From contig CAYSDL010000008.1 in NCBI GenBank assembly GCA_964429875.1, positions 1-46,082 of the forward strand: 46,082 nucleotides of DNA, given 5' to 3'. Position 1 is the first letter of the stretch, and the number at the start of each line of letters is the position of its first letter. The stretch is from CAYSDL01 sp964429875. GTDB taxonomy: Bacteria > Fidelibacterota > Marinisomatia > SCGC-AAA003-L08 > D37C17. A program made the position numbers and the translations under genes. Shown here one piece after another: positions 17,839-27,357 of this stretch. Under the pieces are notes generated by a model that ran no database searches, had not been told where the DNA came from, and worked only from the letters and a program-made list of their open reading frames with translations.

Positions 17839-18359
17839 AAAATAAAATTAATCATGAAAAATTTATAGATTACCCAATTTTCAAAGATTTGAAAATTGAA
17901 GAAATTAAAAAGTTTACTGATAAAATGGAGATTAACAATTATTCTACTGATGAAATAATTATTAAAGAAGGAGATGATGGAAATTCAATTTTATTTTTAC
18001 TTAATGGAAAAATAACTGTATCAAAAGCTCTAACTTTACCTACAAATAAATATAAAAATCTCGATAATAGAGAAAAAGAATTAATTAAATTGAATTCTGA
18101 AAAACATACAATTAGCTTTGGAGAAATTTCTCTATTTAATGTTGACAAAAAAAGAACTGCTACTGTAAAAGCAAGTATAAATTGTGAAATTGCCCGTTTA
18201 GGATTTAATGATTTATTTGAATTATGTGAAGACAATGAAGAAATTGGTTATAAGATAATGAAGAATACCTCTAAAATAATTACAAACCATTTAATTAATT
18301 CTAATCATAAAGTTCTGAAATTAACTACAGCATTTAGTTTGTTAATTAATAATGAGTAA
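17835..18359 (+). CDS. Stand-alone cyclic-nucleotide-binding-like protein
   Basis: 174 residues with one cNMP-binding/Crp-type beta-roll: FKDLKIEEIKKFTDKM entry helix, a GDDGNSILFLLNGKITVSK core, and a phosphate-binding-cassette-like stretch SFGEISLFNVDKKRTATVKA (about 96-115). The cassette lacks a canonical FGE(L/I)AL..pRtA but is close (FGEISLF...KRTATV). There is no helix-turn-helix at the C-terminus, so it is not a Crp/Fnr regulator. Translation is coupled to the upstream K+ channel by a 4-base overlap. A gating or regulatory subunit is inference. Confidence 0.75.
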   Translation: MKNKINHEKFIDYPIFKDLKIEEIKKFTDKMEINNYSTDEIIIKEGDDGNSILFLLNGKITVSKALTLPTNKYKNLDNREKELIKLNSEKHTISFGEISLFNVDKKRTATVKASINCEIARLGFNDLFELCEDNEEIGYKIMKNTSKIITNHLINSNHKVLKLTTAFSLLINNE

Positions 18360-18382
18360 AACACTATACTTTAAAACATTTA

Positions 18383-19471
18383 TTAAAATAAATTTCTTAT
18401 ATCATTATAAAATACAAAAATAAATAAAATCATAAGTAAAACAAAACCAAATGTTTGAATTCCATATTTAACTTTTAATGGAAGTTCTCTTCTAATTATG
18501 CCTTCTATCAAAGCTATAAAAACATGGCCACCATCAAGACCTGGGATAGGAAGAATATTAATTATTCCAAGATTAACACTTATAATTGCCATAAGCATAA
18601 CTAGAGCTATGATTCCCCCTGTTTGAGCAGTATCTCCAGCAATAGTTGCTATACCTAAGGGTCCAGATAATTGATCTAATGAGATATTCCCAGTCATAAG
18701 AGAAAATAAACTTGATAACATTATTTCTATCCATGAGTATGTTTGTTTCCATCCACTAATCATTGACTTGAAAAAACCAAATTCAATAATATTATAATTA
18801 GGCATAATTCCTATAATCCCGACATCTAACATTTTACCATTTTTAAATTGCATTGTACTACTTGTCAAAATTTCTTTATTTAATGTATTTCCATTTCTTT
18901 CTAAAATCAAATCTATATTTTTATTTGGATTATTATTGATGATAGATGACATCTCATCCCATGAATTTACTCTAATATTATTTACAGAAATAATTTTATC
19001 ACCTGCCTGAATATCAGCTGTATAAGCAGGAGACTTTCCATCTTTTTCATCAATTATTTCTGCCACATCTTTAATAATTGGTTCATTTACTATTTCAGGT
19101 ACACCATTAATAAATGTAAAAATACCAAATATAAAAGAAGATAAAATAAAATTCATTATAACTCCAGCTGATAAAAACCAAATTTTTTGTAAAACATTTT
19201 TTGATCTAAATTCATCATCTGATCCAGAATATTCTTCATCCATACTTTCATCTAAAATTCCAGCAACTTTAACATAACCACCTAGTGGAAATAAGCCAAT
19301 TCCATATTCTGTTTCTTTAATTTTCTTTTTCAATCCTAAACCAAATAGGTTAAAACCAATATAAAATTTTTCTACTCTAATTCCGACAGAACGAGCTGCA
19401 AGAAAATGTCCAAGTTCATGTAGGAATACAGGTAAGCCAATAACAACAATAAATGAAAGTAAGTATATCAT
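18383..19471 (-). CDS. rseP: Site-2 intramembrane zinc metalloprotease RseP
   Basis: 362 residues. The zinc site HELGH sits in the first membrane helix (about residues 18-22), with the third ligand in the C-terminal membrane motif LPIPGLDGGH (about 310-319). One PDZ domain lies in between (about 145-215, with SPAYTADIQAGDKIISVN). E. coli RseP has two PDZ domains and about 450 residues, so this is the shorter form. It cleaves membrane anti-sigma factors or signal peptides. It is the last gene of the envelope operon and overlaps dxr by four bases. Confidence 0.93.
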   Translation of the reverse strand: MIYLLSFIVVIGLPVFLHELGHFLAARSVGIRVEKFYIGFNLFGLGLKKKIKETEYGIGLFPLGGYVKVAGILDESMDEEYSGSDDEFRSKNVLQKIWFLSAGVIMNFILSSFIFGIFTFINGVPEIVNEPIIKDVAEIIDEKDGKSPAYTADIQAGDKIISVNNIRVNSWDEMSSIINNNPNKNIDLILERNGNTLNKEILTSSTMQFKNGKMLDVGIIGIMPNYNIIEFGFFKSMISGWKQTYSWIEIMLSSLFSLMTGNISLDQLSGPLGIATIAGDTAQTGGIIALVMLMAIISVNLGIINILPIPGLDGGHVFIALIEGIIRRELPLKVKYGIQTFGFVLLMILFIFVFYNDIRNLF

Positions 19472-20613
19472 ATTTTTATTTTTTCCTTTATATATAATTT
19501 GATTGAATTTATTATATCAGCGATCTGATCTATATTTGGATTTTTTACTCTTTCGTGAGAATTCATAACCTCTTCAATATATTTTGGAATCATATCGAAT
19601 TCTATAACCTCTTTTAAAAACAAATCTACTAATAAATCATTTGAAACGTTTAAAACTGTTGGGAATGAATCGCCTAGCTCAATTGCCTGGTATGCTAATT
19701 TTATACACTTAAACTTTTTCATATCTACTTGTTCAAAATTTAATTTTGAAAAATTAGAAATATTAAAATCTAAATTATTTAAATGATATCTTTCAGGATA
19801 AGATAATGCAAACTGTATTGGAAGTCGCATATCAGGATTAGATAGCTGAGCTTTAATTGATCCATCAATAAATTCAACCATAGAATGTATAATTGATTGA
19901 GGATGAACAACTATTTCAACTTTATCTATTCCTATATCGAATAGCCAACAAGCTTCAATTAATTCAAACCCTTTATTCATCATAGTTGCTGAATCGATAC
20001 TAATCTTATTTCCCATACTCCAATTTGGATGATTAAGAGCATCTTTTTTAGTAATACTTGGAAATTGATTTAAAGGAGTTTTCCTAAAGGGGCCACCAGA
20101 TGCTGTTAATATAAGTTTCTTAATTGTATTATGATTTTCACCTATCAAACATTGCCATATAGCACTGTGCTCACTATCTACTGGAAAGATATTAACTTTT
20201 TTTTTCTTAGCTAAATCCATTACTAAATGGCCAGCTTGTACAATGCTTTCTTTATTTGATAATGCTAAATCAATGCCTGCATTTATTATTTTTAGTGTAG
20301 GTTCTAAGCCACTATAACCTACAATAGAATTTAAAATTAAATCACAATCATTATTTTGGCACAATTCAAGAATACCATCTTTTCCATATAAGATTTTCAC
20401 ATTCTCAAATATTCCTATTGATTCTTTTTTAATTTGATCATTTGAGACAGCTATAAATTGAGGCTTAAATTCAATAGCTTGTTTTAATAATAAATCTGTA
20501 TTTGAATGAGCAGATAAAAAAACAATATTAAATTTATCTTTATGATTTCTTATTACATCAAGTGTTTGCTTGCCTACTGAACCTGTTGATCCTAAAATTC
20601 CAATATTTTTCAT
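19468..20613 (-). CDS. dxr: 1-deoxy-D-xylulose 5-phosphate reductoisomerase
   Basis: 381 residues. It catalyses the NADPH-dependent second step of the MEP isoprenoid pathway, upstream of undecaprenyl phosphate made by uppS in the same cluster. Motifs: NADPH loop GILGSTGSVG (about 5-14), the metal/substrate Asp-Ser-Glu site PVDSEHSAIWQ (about 149-159), TASGGPFR (about 176), HPNWSMGNKISIDSATMMNK (about 203-222). It overlaps both neighbours by four bases. Confidence 0.97.
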   Translation of the reverse strand: MKNIGILGSTGSVGKQTLDVIRNHKDKFNIVFLSAHSNTDLLLKQAIEFKPQFIAVSNDQIKKESIGIFENVKILYGKDGILELCQNNDCDLILNSIVGYSGLEPTLKIINAGIDLALSNKESIVQAGHLVMDLAKKKKVNIFPVDSEHSAIWQCLIGENHNTIKKLILTASGGPFRKTPLNQFPSITKKDALNHPNWSMGNKISIDSATMMNKGFELIEACWLFDIGIDKVEIVVHPQSIIHSMVEFIDGSIKAQLSNPDMRLPIQFALSYPERYHLNNLDFNISNFSKLNFEQVDMKKFKCIKLAYQAIELGDSFPTVLNVSNDLLVDLFLKEVIEFDMIPKYIEEVMNSHERVKNPNIDQIADIINSIKLYIKEKIKI

Positions 20614-21227
20614 ATTTTATATTTTAATGATATTGAAGGCAATATTTGTATTTCATTTTCATTATCATATAATTGTAAAGCTGATTTCAAAACACAACTT
20701 TTATTTAAATTGAATAAAAAATCTAAATTTATAAATGATTTATTTTCATCATTTTGATTATTAAAAATATAAGTCCATGATGGAAGAAAATGAATATTTT
20801 TAAATTTAATATCAAAAATCATCGATCCTGAAGTCCATTTAAACTCTTCATTTGAATTTGACTTATATCTACTTGAATAATATCCAAAATCAAGAATTAA
20901 ATTTTTTATTTTTGAATAATCCAATTTTTTTTGATATCCAAAACTTAAATTATAAGCAATATCTATCTTATCCTTTAAAGATGGAGAAAATCCACCATAA
21001 AAATACAGATTATCAGCTATCCAATTTTGTGTTTGAAATGAAATTCTATATTTATTATCCACTCTTGAATTTCTTAGACCAATATTATTTTTTGAGACTT
21101 CTAATGGAATAATATCAATATAAACAAAATCATATGAATTCAGTGAAATATTACTGGGGAGACAATAATATATCCAAAAAAGAAATAGTATTATAAATTT
21201 AAATGATCCCTCTTTCACTTTCTTCAA
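20610..21227 (-). CDS. Small outer-membrane beta-barrel-like protein of unknown function
   Basis: I do not recognise this 205-residue protein. It has a basic start and a hydrophobic segment (about 10-29) that fits a signal peptide, then alternating aromatic/polar strands (LYFYGGFSPSL, LILDFGYYSSRY, SGSMIFDIKFK, FINLDFLFNLN) and a C-terminal ILPSISLKYKI strand. This pattern suggests an eight- to ten-stranded barrel. It overlaps lpxA by 29 bases and dxr by four, so it is firmly inside the lipid A/isoprenoid operon. A role in the outer membrane is inference. Confidence 0.7.
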   Translation of the reverse strand: MKKVKEGSFKFIILFLFWIYYCLPSNISLNSYDFVYIDIIPLEVSKNNIGLRNSRVDNKYRISFQTQNWIADNLYFYGGFSPSLKDKIDIAYNLSFGYQKKLDYSKIKNLILDFGYYSSRYKSNSNEEFKWTSGSMIFDIKFKNIHFLPSWTYIFNNQNDENKSFINLDFLFNLNKSCVLKSALQLYDNENEIQILPSISLKYKI

Positions 21228-21972
21228 TAAAATTAATTATAGTTCTAATTTCATCTATTTTCTCTAGATCATCTTTTATTTTCTTTATAGCATCTTTTGT
21301 ATTAAACTTAGATTTATAAATTAATTTATATGCATTTTTGATTAAACTTCTAGTTTTTAAATCAAACTGTCTTCTTCTAAGACCAATACTATTTAATCCT
21401 GAAAATTTTAAGGGTTCACCAGTTGCTAATATATATGGAGGGACATCTTGTAATGCTATTCTATGTCCCCCAATAAATGAATGTTCCCCAATTTTACAAA
21501 ATTGGTGAACAGGTGACATCCCCCCTATTGTTGCATGATAACCTACTTTTACATGTCCTCCAAGTTGAACACCATTTGCTAAAATAACTTTATCTTCTAC
21601 TATACAATCATGTGCTATATGAACATATGCCATTAAAAGACAATCATTTCCTATTTGAGTTTTATATGAATAATCAGTTCCTCTATTTAATGTACAAAAC
21701 TCTCTAATAATATTATTATTGCCAATCTCTAAAAAAGTTTTTTCACCAGCATATTTTAAATCTTGAGGGTCCTCCCCAATAATTGAACCTTGATAGATAA
21801 AATTATTTTTACCTATCTTTGTATTAGACTTAATTTGAACATAAGGTTTAATTATGTTTCCTTCATCAATAGTTACATTTTCTTCAACTATACAATAAGG
21901 TCCGATGATGACACTTTCATGAATATTTGCTTTTGGATTAATTATTGAAGTACTATGTATTTTATCAGTCAT
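21199..21972 (-). CDS. lpxA: UDP-N-acetylglucosamine O-acyltransferase LpxA
   Basis: First step of lipid A synthesis: transfer of 3-hydroxyacyl from ACP to UDP-GlcNAc. 257 residues, usual length. The left-handed beta-helix shows hexapeptide repeats (IGPYCI, VTIDEG, IGKNNF, IGNNNI), the catalytic His lies in YVHIAHDCIVED (about 117-128), and the C-terminal helical domain starts with GLRRRQF. Its start overlaps the 3' end of lpxC-fabZ by eight bases. Confidence 0.96.
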   Translation of the reverse strand: MTDKIHSTSIINPKANIHESVIIGPYCIVEENVTIDEGNIIKPYVQIKSNTKIGKNNFIYQGSIIGEDPQDLKYAGEKTFLEIGNNNIIREFCTLNRGTDYSYKTQIGNDCLLMAYVHIAHDCIVEDKVILANGVQLGGHVKVGYHATIGGMSPVHQFCKIGEHSFIGGHRIALQDVPPYILATGEPLKFSGLNSIGLRRRQFDLKTRSLIKNAYKLIYKSKFNTKDAIKKIKDDLEKIDEIRTIINFIEESERGII

Positions 21973-23314
21973 TTTTATTTACTATAGTCGCTTTAAATTC
22001 AGCTTTAGATACTATTTCATTATTTACTTTTGCTATACCTCTTAGACTAGCAGTTCCTAATTTAATTTTTTTTAATTCAACTTCTATATACAAGTCATCA
22101 CCAGGAACAACTTTCTTAATAAATTTAGCACTATCTATAATAGAAAAAAGCATCATTTTATTTTGTTTATCTAAAATTTTATCTAAAGAAAGGAAACAAC
22201 TTGCTTGTGCCATACATTCTAAAATTAATACACCAGGCATAATAGGATTATCTGGAAAATGTCCTTTAAAAAAATAATCATCTAAGGATACATGTTTAAT
22301 TGCTGTTACTGTTTTACCTGGGACACCCCCAATAATTTTATCAATTAAAAGGAAAGGATCTCTGTGAGGAATTGTATTTTTTATTTCTTTTTTATTAAAC
22401 TTAAAAGTAGAAAAAGAGGACTGTATCATTTTAGCAAATTCTATATTTGTTCTGTGACCACTCTTATAAGATTTTACATGCCCTAAAATAGGTTTACCTA
22501 ATAAAGATAAATCGCCAATAAGATCTAAAATTTTATGTCTTACAGGCTCATCATCATATCTTAATTGAATATTATTTAAGGTTTGTGAAGTAGACTTATG
22601 AATATCAATATCTAGATTTAAATTTTTTTTAACTTCAATAAGGTCATTTGTATCATTATTATTTAAAAAAATAATACCCATATTAATATCACCACCTTTA
22701 ATTAAATCATTTTCTTTTAAATAAGTCAACTCATCTAAAGAGCAAAATGTTCTAGCTGCACTGATTTCTTTGGCATAGTTTTTTAATGAATTTAATTTGA
22801 AAATTTGTTTACCTATATTACCAAACTCAAAATCACATTCAAAAGAAACTGAGAATTCATCAGAAGGAAATATTTCTAGTTTTATATTAGATTTTTCATC
22901 GTAAAATAAAATTGGATCTATTATTTTTATATATTTCTTTTTTTTATCTAATTCCTTTAAACCTGCTTTTAAAATTCCTTTATAAAAATCTGTACTACTT
23001 CCATCTAAAATAGGAGGCTCAATATTATCTATTTCAATGTAAACATTATCAATTTCTAGAGCATATATTGCTGACAACAAATGTTCAACTGTGAAAATTC
23101 TGATTTCATCAACACCTATATTGGTTCCCCTTACTGTATCAATTACATTATCAAGTATCGCTTTTATATGCACTTGCTTTTCTAAATCTGTACGGATAAA
23201 TACAACGCCAGTATCTATTGGAGCTGGTTTTAAATTAATATTTGATTGGGCCCCGGTATGTAGCCCAATACCTGAAAAAGAAATTTCATTTAAAATAGTT
23301 TTTTGATTATGCAT
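21965..23314 (-). CDS. lpxC-fabZ: Bifunctional LpxC deacetylase / FabZ dehydratase
   Basis: 449 residues, two enzymes in one chain. LpxC (about 1-298) removes the N-acetyl group, the committed step to lipid A. Its zinc ligands are H78 (EHLLSA), H260 and D264 (VRHKILDLIGD); the catalytic His is H287 (SGHRTN). FabZ (about 305-449) dehydrates 3-hydroxyacyl-ACP: TIPHRDPFLLID, then catalytic GHFPDNPIMPG (H352) and ILECMAQ (E366). The fusion is well known in Bacteroidetes and relatives. It puts both users of the hydroxyacyl-ACP pool, lipid A and fatty acid elongation, on one protein. Confidence 0.97.
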   Translation of the reverse strand: MHNQKTILNEISFSGIGLHTGAQSNINLKPAPIDTGVVFIRTDLEKQVHIKAILDNVIDTVRGTNIGVDEIRIFTVEHLLSAIYALEIDNVYIEIDNIEPPILDGSSTDFYKGILKAGLKELDKKKKYIKIIDPILFYDEKSNIKLEIFPSDEFSVSFECDFEFGNIGKQIFKLNSLKNYAKEISAARTFCSLDELTYLKENDLIKGGDINMGIIFLNNNDTNDLIEVKKNLNLDIDIHKSTSQTLNNIQLRYDDEPVRHKILDLIGDLSLLGKPILGHVKSYKSGHRTNIEFAKMIQSSFSTFKFNKKEIKNTIPHRDPFLLIDKIIGGVPGKTVTAIKHVSLDDYFFKGHFPDNPIMPGVLILECMAQASCFLSLDKILDKQNKMMLFSIIDSAKFIKKVVPGDDLYIEVELKKIKLGTASLRGIAKVNNEIVSKAEFKATIVNKND

Positions 23315-23323
23315 AATAACTCA

Positions 23324-24295
23324 CTACTTATATTTTGTCATTTTTTTTATAGCTACTATTTGTTTTAATCTTTCTTTATGATCTATAGCTGGATTCCCAG
23401 ATACAAAGGAATTTTTTTCTAATGATTTACAAACAAGAGAATGAGCAGTAATTACTGAATTATCACCTATTAATAAATGATCTATTATTCCTGCTCTACC
23501 AGCTATTGTTACATTATCACCAATTATTGTGCTTCCAGCTATTCCTGCTTGACCTGCTATTATACAATTATTTCCAACCTTAACATTATGTGCAATTTGA
23601 ATTAAATTATCTAATCTACAGTTATTACCAATTATAGTATTTCCTATTGTCCCTCGATCAATACTACAATTAGAACCAATAAAAACATCGTGACCAATAA
23701 TCACCTTCCCAATATGTGGAATTGAATAATTAATATTATTTTCATTTATCAAACCAAATCCATCTGAACCTATTACAGTGCCTGCATCAATCCTGCAATC
23801 ATTGCCTATTTCTGTATGATCATAAATAGATATATTAGAAAATAAAGTGACATTATTCCCAATTGTACAATGATCCCCAATATAACAGCCAGGATAGATT
23901 GTTGTATTTTTCCCAATTTTGACCTTACCTCCAATATAAACATTTTCTGATATAATTACATTATCATCAAATGATCTATCTGAACTTTTATGTTTTTCAA
24001 TTTTATTTTTAAAGGAAGAAATATATTTGACTTTATCGAGCACTTTTATAAATGCTTTTCCAGGATGTGAAACTTTAATAAAAATTTTATTTTTATCTAT
24101 AATCTTAAAATTTTTACTAACAATAATTACAGAAGCTTTTGTATTAACTAAATATTTTTCATATGATGTTTTTTTTATATAAGTCAGACAATCTTTCTTA
24201 CCTTTTTCCAGATCACATATACCTTTTATTTCAAAATCAGGATTACCTACAATTTCACCATTTATATTATCTGAAATATATTGGACTGAAAGCAT
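23324..24295 (-). CDS. lpxD: UDP-3-O-acylglucosamine N-acyltransferase LpxD
   Basis: 323 residues. It adds the second hydroxyacyl chain in lipid A synthesis. An N-terminal uridine-binding domain (about 1-100) is followed by a left-handed beta-helix with many hexapeptides (IGKNTT, IGDHCT, IGNDCR). GSDGFG and IAHNVKVG (catalytic His, about 238) are the diagnostic motifs. It ends with a short C-terminal helix (AIKKMTKYK). Spacings are nine bases to lpxC-fabZ and five to skp. Confidence 0.96.
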   Translation of the reverse strand: MLSVQYISDNINGEIVGNPDFEIKGICDLEKGKKDCLTYIKKTSYEKYLVNTKASVIIVSKNFKIIDKNKIFIKVSHPGKAFIKVLDKVKYISSFKNKIEKHKSSDRSFDDNVIISENVYIGGKVKIGKNTTIYPGCYIGDHCTIGNNVTLFSNISIYDHTEIGNDCRIDAGTVIGSDGFGLINENNINYSIPHIGKVIIGHDVFIGSNCSIDRGTIGNTIIGNNCRLDNLIQIAHNVKVGNNCIIAGQAGIAGSTIIGDNVTIAGRAGIIDHLLIGDNSVITAHSLVCKSLEKNSFVSGNPAIDHKERLKQIVAIKKMTKYK

Positions 24296-24300
24296 AAAAA

Positions 24301-24831
24301 TTATTCTTTTTCTCTATCTATATTTATTTTTTTTAACTCTTCAAGAATATCTAATGTTAAATTATTTGCATCTAATGCATATACAATAGAACCTTGGACT
24401 GCATCAAAAATATAATCATACCCCTTTTCTTTACCTATATTTTGTATTGCTAAATCAATAACTTCTAGAATTGGCTGCAATAGTCTTTCCTGCATCTTAT
24501 ATAACTCTCCTTGAGGACCAAAATATTTTAATTGAAAATCTTCAATTTCTTTTTGCTTTTGCAATAACTGATTTTCCATTTGATTAATTTTTTCTTTACT
24601 TAAAATGATACTACCAGTTTCTAAGGCCTGTCTTAAACTATCATAAGATGCTACATTTTTTTTGTAAACAACTTCTAGTCTCTTCTGTTCTTTTTCTAAC
24701 TCAACTTGTACTTGTTGCACATCTTCATATTGAGTCATAATCACTTGAGAATCGATATAACCTATTTTTGTATCCGAAAAAGATACAGAAAATAGAAATA
24801 GTACTATAATTAATTTGTTTATTCTTTTCAC
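24301..24831 (-). CDS. skp: Periplasmic chaperone Skp/OmpH
   Basis: 176 residues: a signal peptide (about 1-19), a short beta start KIGYIDSQVIM, a long charged coiled-coil hairpin (about 40-115), and a return strand YDYIFDAVQGSIVYA with DLTLDILEEL-type end. This is the Skp/OmpH architecture; Skp trimers hold unfolded outer-membrane proteins on the way to BamA, encoded just upstream. The spacing to bamA is 18 bases. Confidence 0.92.
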   Translation of the reverse strand: MKRINKLIIVLFLFSVSFSDTKIGYIDSQVIMTQYEDVQQVQVELEKEQKRLEVVYKKNVASYDSLRQALETGSIILSKEKINQMENQLLQKQKEIEDFQLKYFGPQGELYKMQERLLQPILEVIDLAIQNIGKEKGYDYIFDAVQGSIVYALDANNLTLDILEELKKINIDREKE

Positions 24832-24849
24832 AATTAATCTCCTTTTTTA

Positions 24850-27357
24850 TTAATTCATTGGCATACCAAAAATTATATGTTGCTCCCATCCATACGGCTC
24901 ATTGTGCCTTGGATGCTCTGGATCATCATAAATACTATCAAATCCATAGCCAACATCATAACCTAGGGTTCCTAGCATTGGCATGTTTATTCTAAATCCC
25001 ATTCCAATTGATCTCTTTAATTTAAAAATATCTACTGTATTAAAATCAGACCAAATATTACCAGCTTCAGCAAAAAAATGAAGAAACATAATTGGTTCAT
25101 CTGATAATTTATATCTTAATTCTGCAGAATATTTCATCATAACTTTTCCACCACTATAATTATAATAATATCCTGTATTTACTTTTGGGCCAATTCCATT
25201 ATCTGGGTACCCCCTTAACATTTCACCATACGGAAGACCGCTTCCACCAAGTAAGAACCTTGCACTATAAGGAAGAAATTGATTATTTCCTAATTCAACT
25301 AATGTTCCAAAAGTATAGTTTTGATACAAAGCAATATTATCATACATTTCATTAAACCAATTAAAATCAAAAGTATGTTTATGATAATTTTCATTTCCCC
25401 CTAAAATATCTCCAGAAAATGTACTTTGCCATATAAATTTAGAACCACTTGTTGGAAATTGGGGATGATTTCTACTATCCCTTGAAATTGTTTGAGTTAA
25501 GGATACTCCTGTTCTGGATGCATGACCTTCTTCAGAATTTTCTTCGATAATAATACTTTCATCAAAATCATCTTGTAATGAGCTTAATTCTCCTATGTAC
25601 TTAGTATTCCTCATAGTAAAAGACCAAGAGCCTTTAAAATAACGATCAGGCCAATTAAATCTCCGTCCAAATAAAACTGAAATTCTATCAGATTCAGTAT
25701 CATATTGCAGTAAATTACTTGACCCTCTTCCCTGTTCACTATGTGAGTATGAAAAACCTATGGAATTTCCTGAATCAAAAATTCTTGGTTCTCTAAAACT
25801 AAATGAAAACGATTCAAAATCACTGTTATTATTATTTGAATAAGAAGTGTTTTGTGTTCCAAATTGATTTTGATTTTGTAGACCTCTATTATATGACACT
25901 GAAAGCATTTGACCTTTTCCTCTAAAATTAGAAAAATCAAATCCACCACCACCAGTTAATCCATGAATTTCATTGTAGCCCATAGAGAAATTTGCTCTTC
26001 CTGTTTCCTTTTCTAAAACATCAAACTCAAGGTCAACTATGTTCGTAGCTTCTCCTATATTTATTATTCTAGGATCAACATTTTCAAAATAATCTAACAT
26101 AAATATTCTTCTATAACTATCTTCAATTTTCTTCATACTAAAAACATCTCCAGGAATTATTTCTAATTCTCGCCTAATAACATTATCATGAGTTTTATCA
26201 TTACCTGAAATAATTATTTTTCTAATTTTCGTTTTTTCACTTTCATTAATTTTAAAACTTACATTTAATTTATTTGTTCCTACAGGGATTACACTATTAC
26301 TTATATTGATAAAATAAAAACCTTCATCCATATACGTAGAGTTCAAATTATAAAGCGCCATATTAAATTCATTTTCAGAATACATCTGATCAGTTTTTAA
26401 ACCAATAGATTTTAATAATTCAGAATCAGTAAACTTTATATTTCCTTCAAAATTAAAGGTTCCATAATAATTCACTTCACCTTCATCAATTTCTATTTTT
26501 ATAGATATACCATCCTCATTATAAGCAATAATTGGTTCTTCTATCTGTACATCTCTGTAACCATGATTTTTATAAAGCATTTCAAAATTAATTACATCTA
26601 AGTTTAATTCATCTTGGTTGAAATCACCTTTCCAAAATTTATACCATTTTTTTTCAGATAGATATTGGCAATTTTTTAAAAGATTTTTTTTTGAAATATT
26701 TTTATTTCCAATAAAATCGATACTTTTAATTTTCAACTTATTATTTTCAATGATTTCAATCGATACATCTTTTGAATAATCAGTTTGATTATCTTTTAAT
26801 TGTATATCAACAATTGCACTGTGATAATTTTGTTCAGCATATGCTTCTTTAATAGAATTTTTTGCATTATAGATATCATTAAGTGAAACTCTTTGAGTTT
26901 TTTTTAGATTACTTACTTCAATTATTTTATTATCTTTAATCTTATTATTGCCTTTAATATTTAGATTATTTAGAATGGGAAGTTCCTCAACTTCTATTAG
27001 AATGTTAATATAATCATCATAAGAGTCAATTACTGATATTTGGATATCAGAAAAAACATTTAATCTCCATAGGTTATTAATAGCATTGTTAAATTCGTCC
27101 CCTCTAAATATTTTAGAACCAAAATCATATAATCCATTATTATTGATATCTGTAAATTGTTCTCCTTCATCAAAATTATTATTGTTGTTGTTATCCATGA
27201 AGGGTTCACTAGGCCTTAATCCAGAATTTCTGAAAATTTGTTTTTCTGAAGCAGTAATAAGTCCTCTAATATCAATATTATTTATTATCATTTCTTGATT
27301 AAATAAAAAAGATACAAATATTACTGCTGAAAAAAATTTACTAATCAATCTTTCCAT
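24850..27357 (-). CDS. bamA: Outer-membrane protein assembly factor BamA
   Basis: 835 residues: a signal peptide (about 1-20), five POTRA domains (about 23-440), and the Omp85 barrel (about 450-835) with a VRGY/LRGYPDN-type motif in loop 6 (MLRGYPDN, about 735). The terminal strand is HIIFGMPMN. POTRA1 contains an insertion of acidic/Asn-rich calcium-loop-like sequence at residues 55-78 (27124-27195). The gene starts 17 bases inside the end of uppS. BamA folds barrel proteins into the outer membrane; many probable clients are encoded in the window. Confidence 0.95.
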   Translation of the reverse strand: MERLISKFFSAVIFVSFLFNQEMIINNIDIRGLITASEKQIFRNSGLRPSEPFMDNNNNNNFDEGEQFTDINNNGLYDFGSKIFRGDEFNNAINNLWRLNVFSDIQISVIDSYDDYINILIEVEELPILNNLNIKGNNKIKDNKIIEVSNLKKTQRVSLNDIYNAKNSIKEAYAEQNYHSAIVDIQLKDNQTDYSKDVSIEIIENNKLKIKSIDFIGNKNISKKNLLKNCQYLSEKKWYKFWKGDFNQDELNLDVINFEMLYKNHGYRDVQIEEPIIAYNEDGISIKIEIDEGEVNYYGTFNFEGNIKFTDSELLKSIGLKTDQMYSENEFNMALYNLNSTYMDEGFYFINISNSVIPVGTNKLNVSFKINESEKTKIRKIIISGNDKTHDNVIRRELEIIPGDVFSMKKIEDSYRRIFMLDYFENVDPRIINIGEATNIVDLEFDVLEKETGRANFSMGYNEIHGLTGGGGFDFSNFRGKGQMLSVSYNRGLQNQNQFGTQNTSYSNNNNSDFESFSFSFREPRIFDSGNSIGFSYSHSEQGRGSSNLLQYDTESDRISVLFGRRFNWPDRYFKGSWSFTMRNTKYIGELSSLQDDFDESIIIEENSEEGHASRTGVSLTQTISRDSRNHPQFPTSGSKFIWQSTFSGDILGGNENYHKHTFDFNWFNEMYDNIALYQNYTFGTLVELGNNQFLPYSARFLLGGSGLPYGEMLRGYPDNGIGPKVNTGYYYNYSGGKVMMKYSAELRYKLSDEPIMFLHFFAEAGNIWSDFNTVDIFKLKRSIGMGFRINMPMLGTLGYDVGYGFDSIYDDPEHPRHNEPYGWEQHIIFGMPMN

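Noticed and set aside
17939..18235. Antisense frame opposite the cNMP-binding gene
   Set aside because: The plus strand codes for a recognisable cNMP-binding fold; the antisense translation has no family features.
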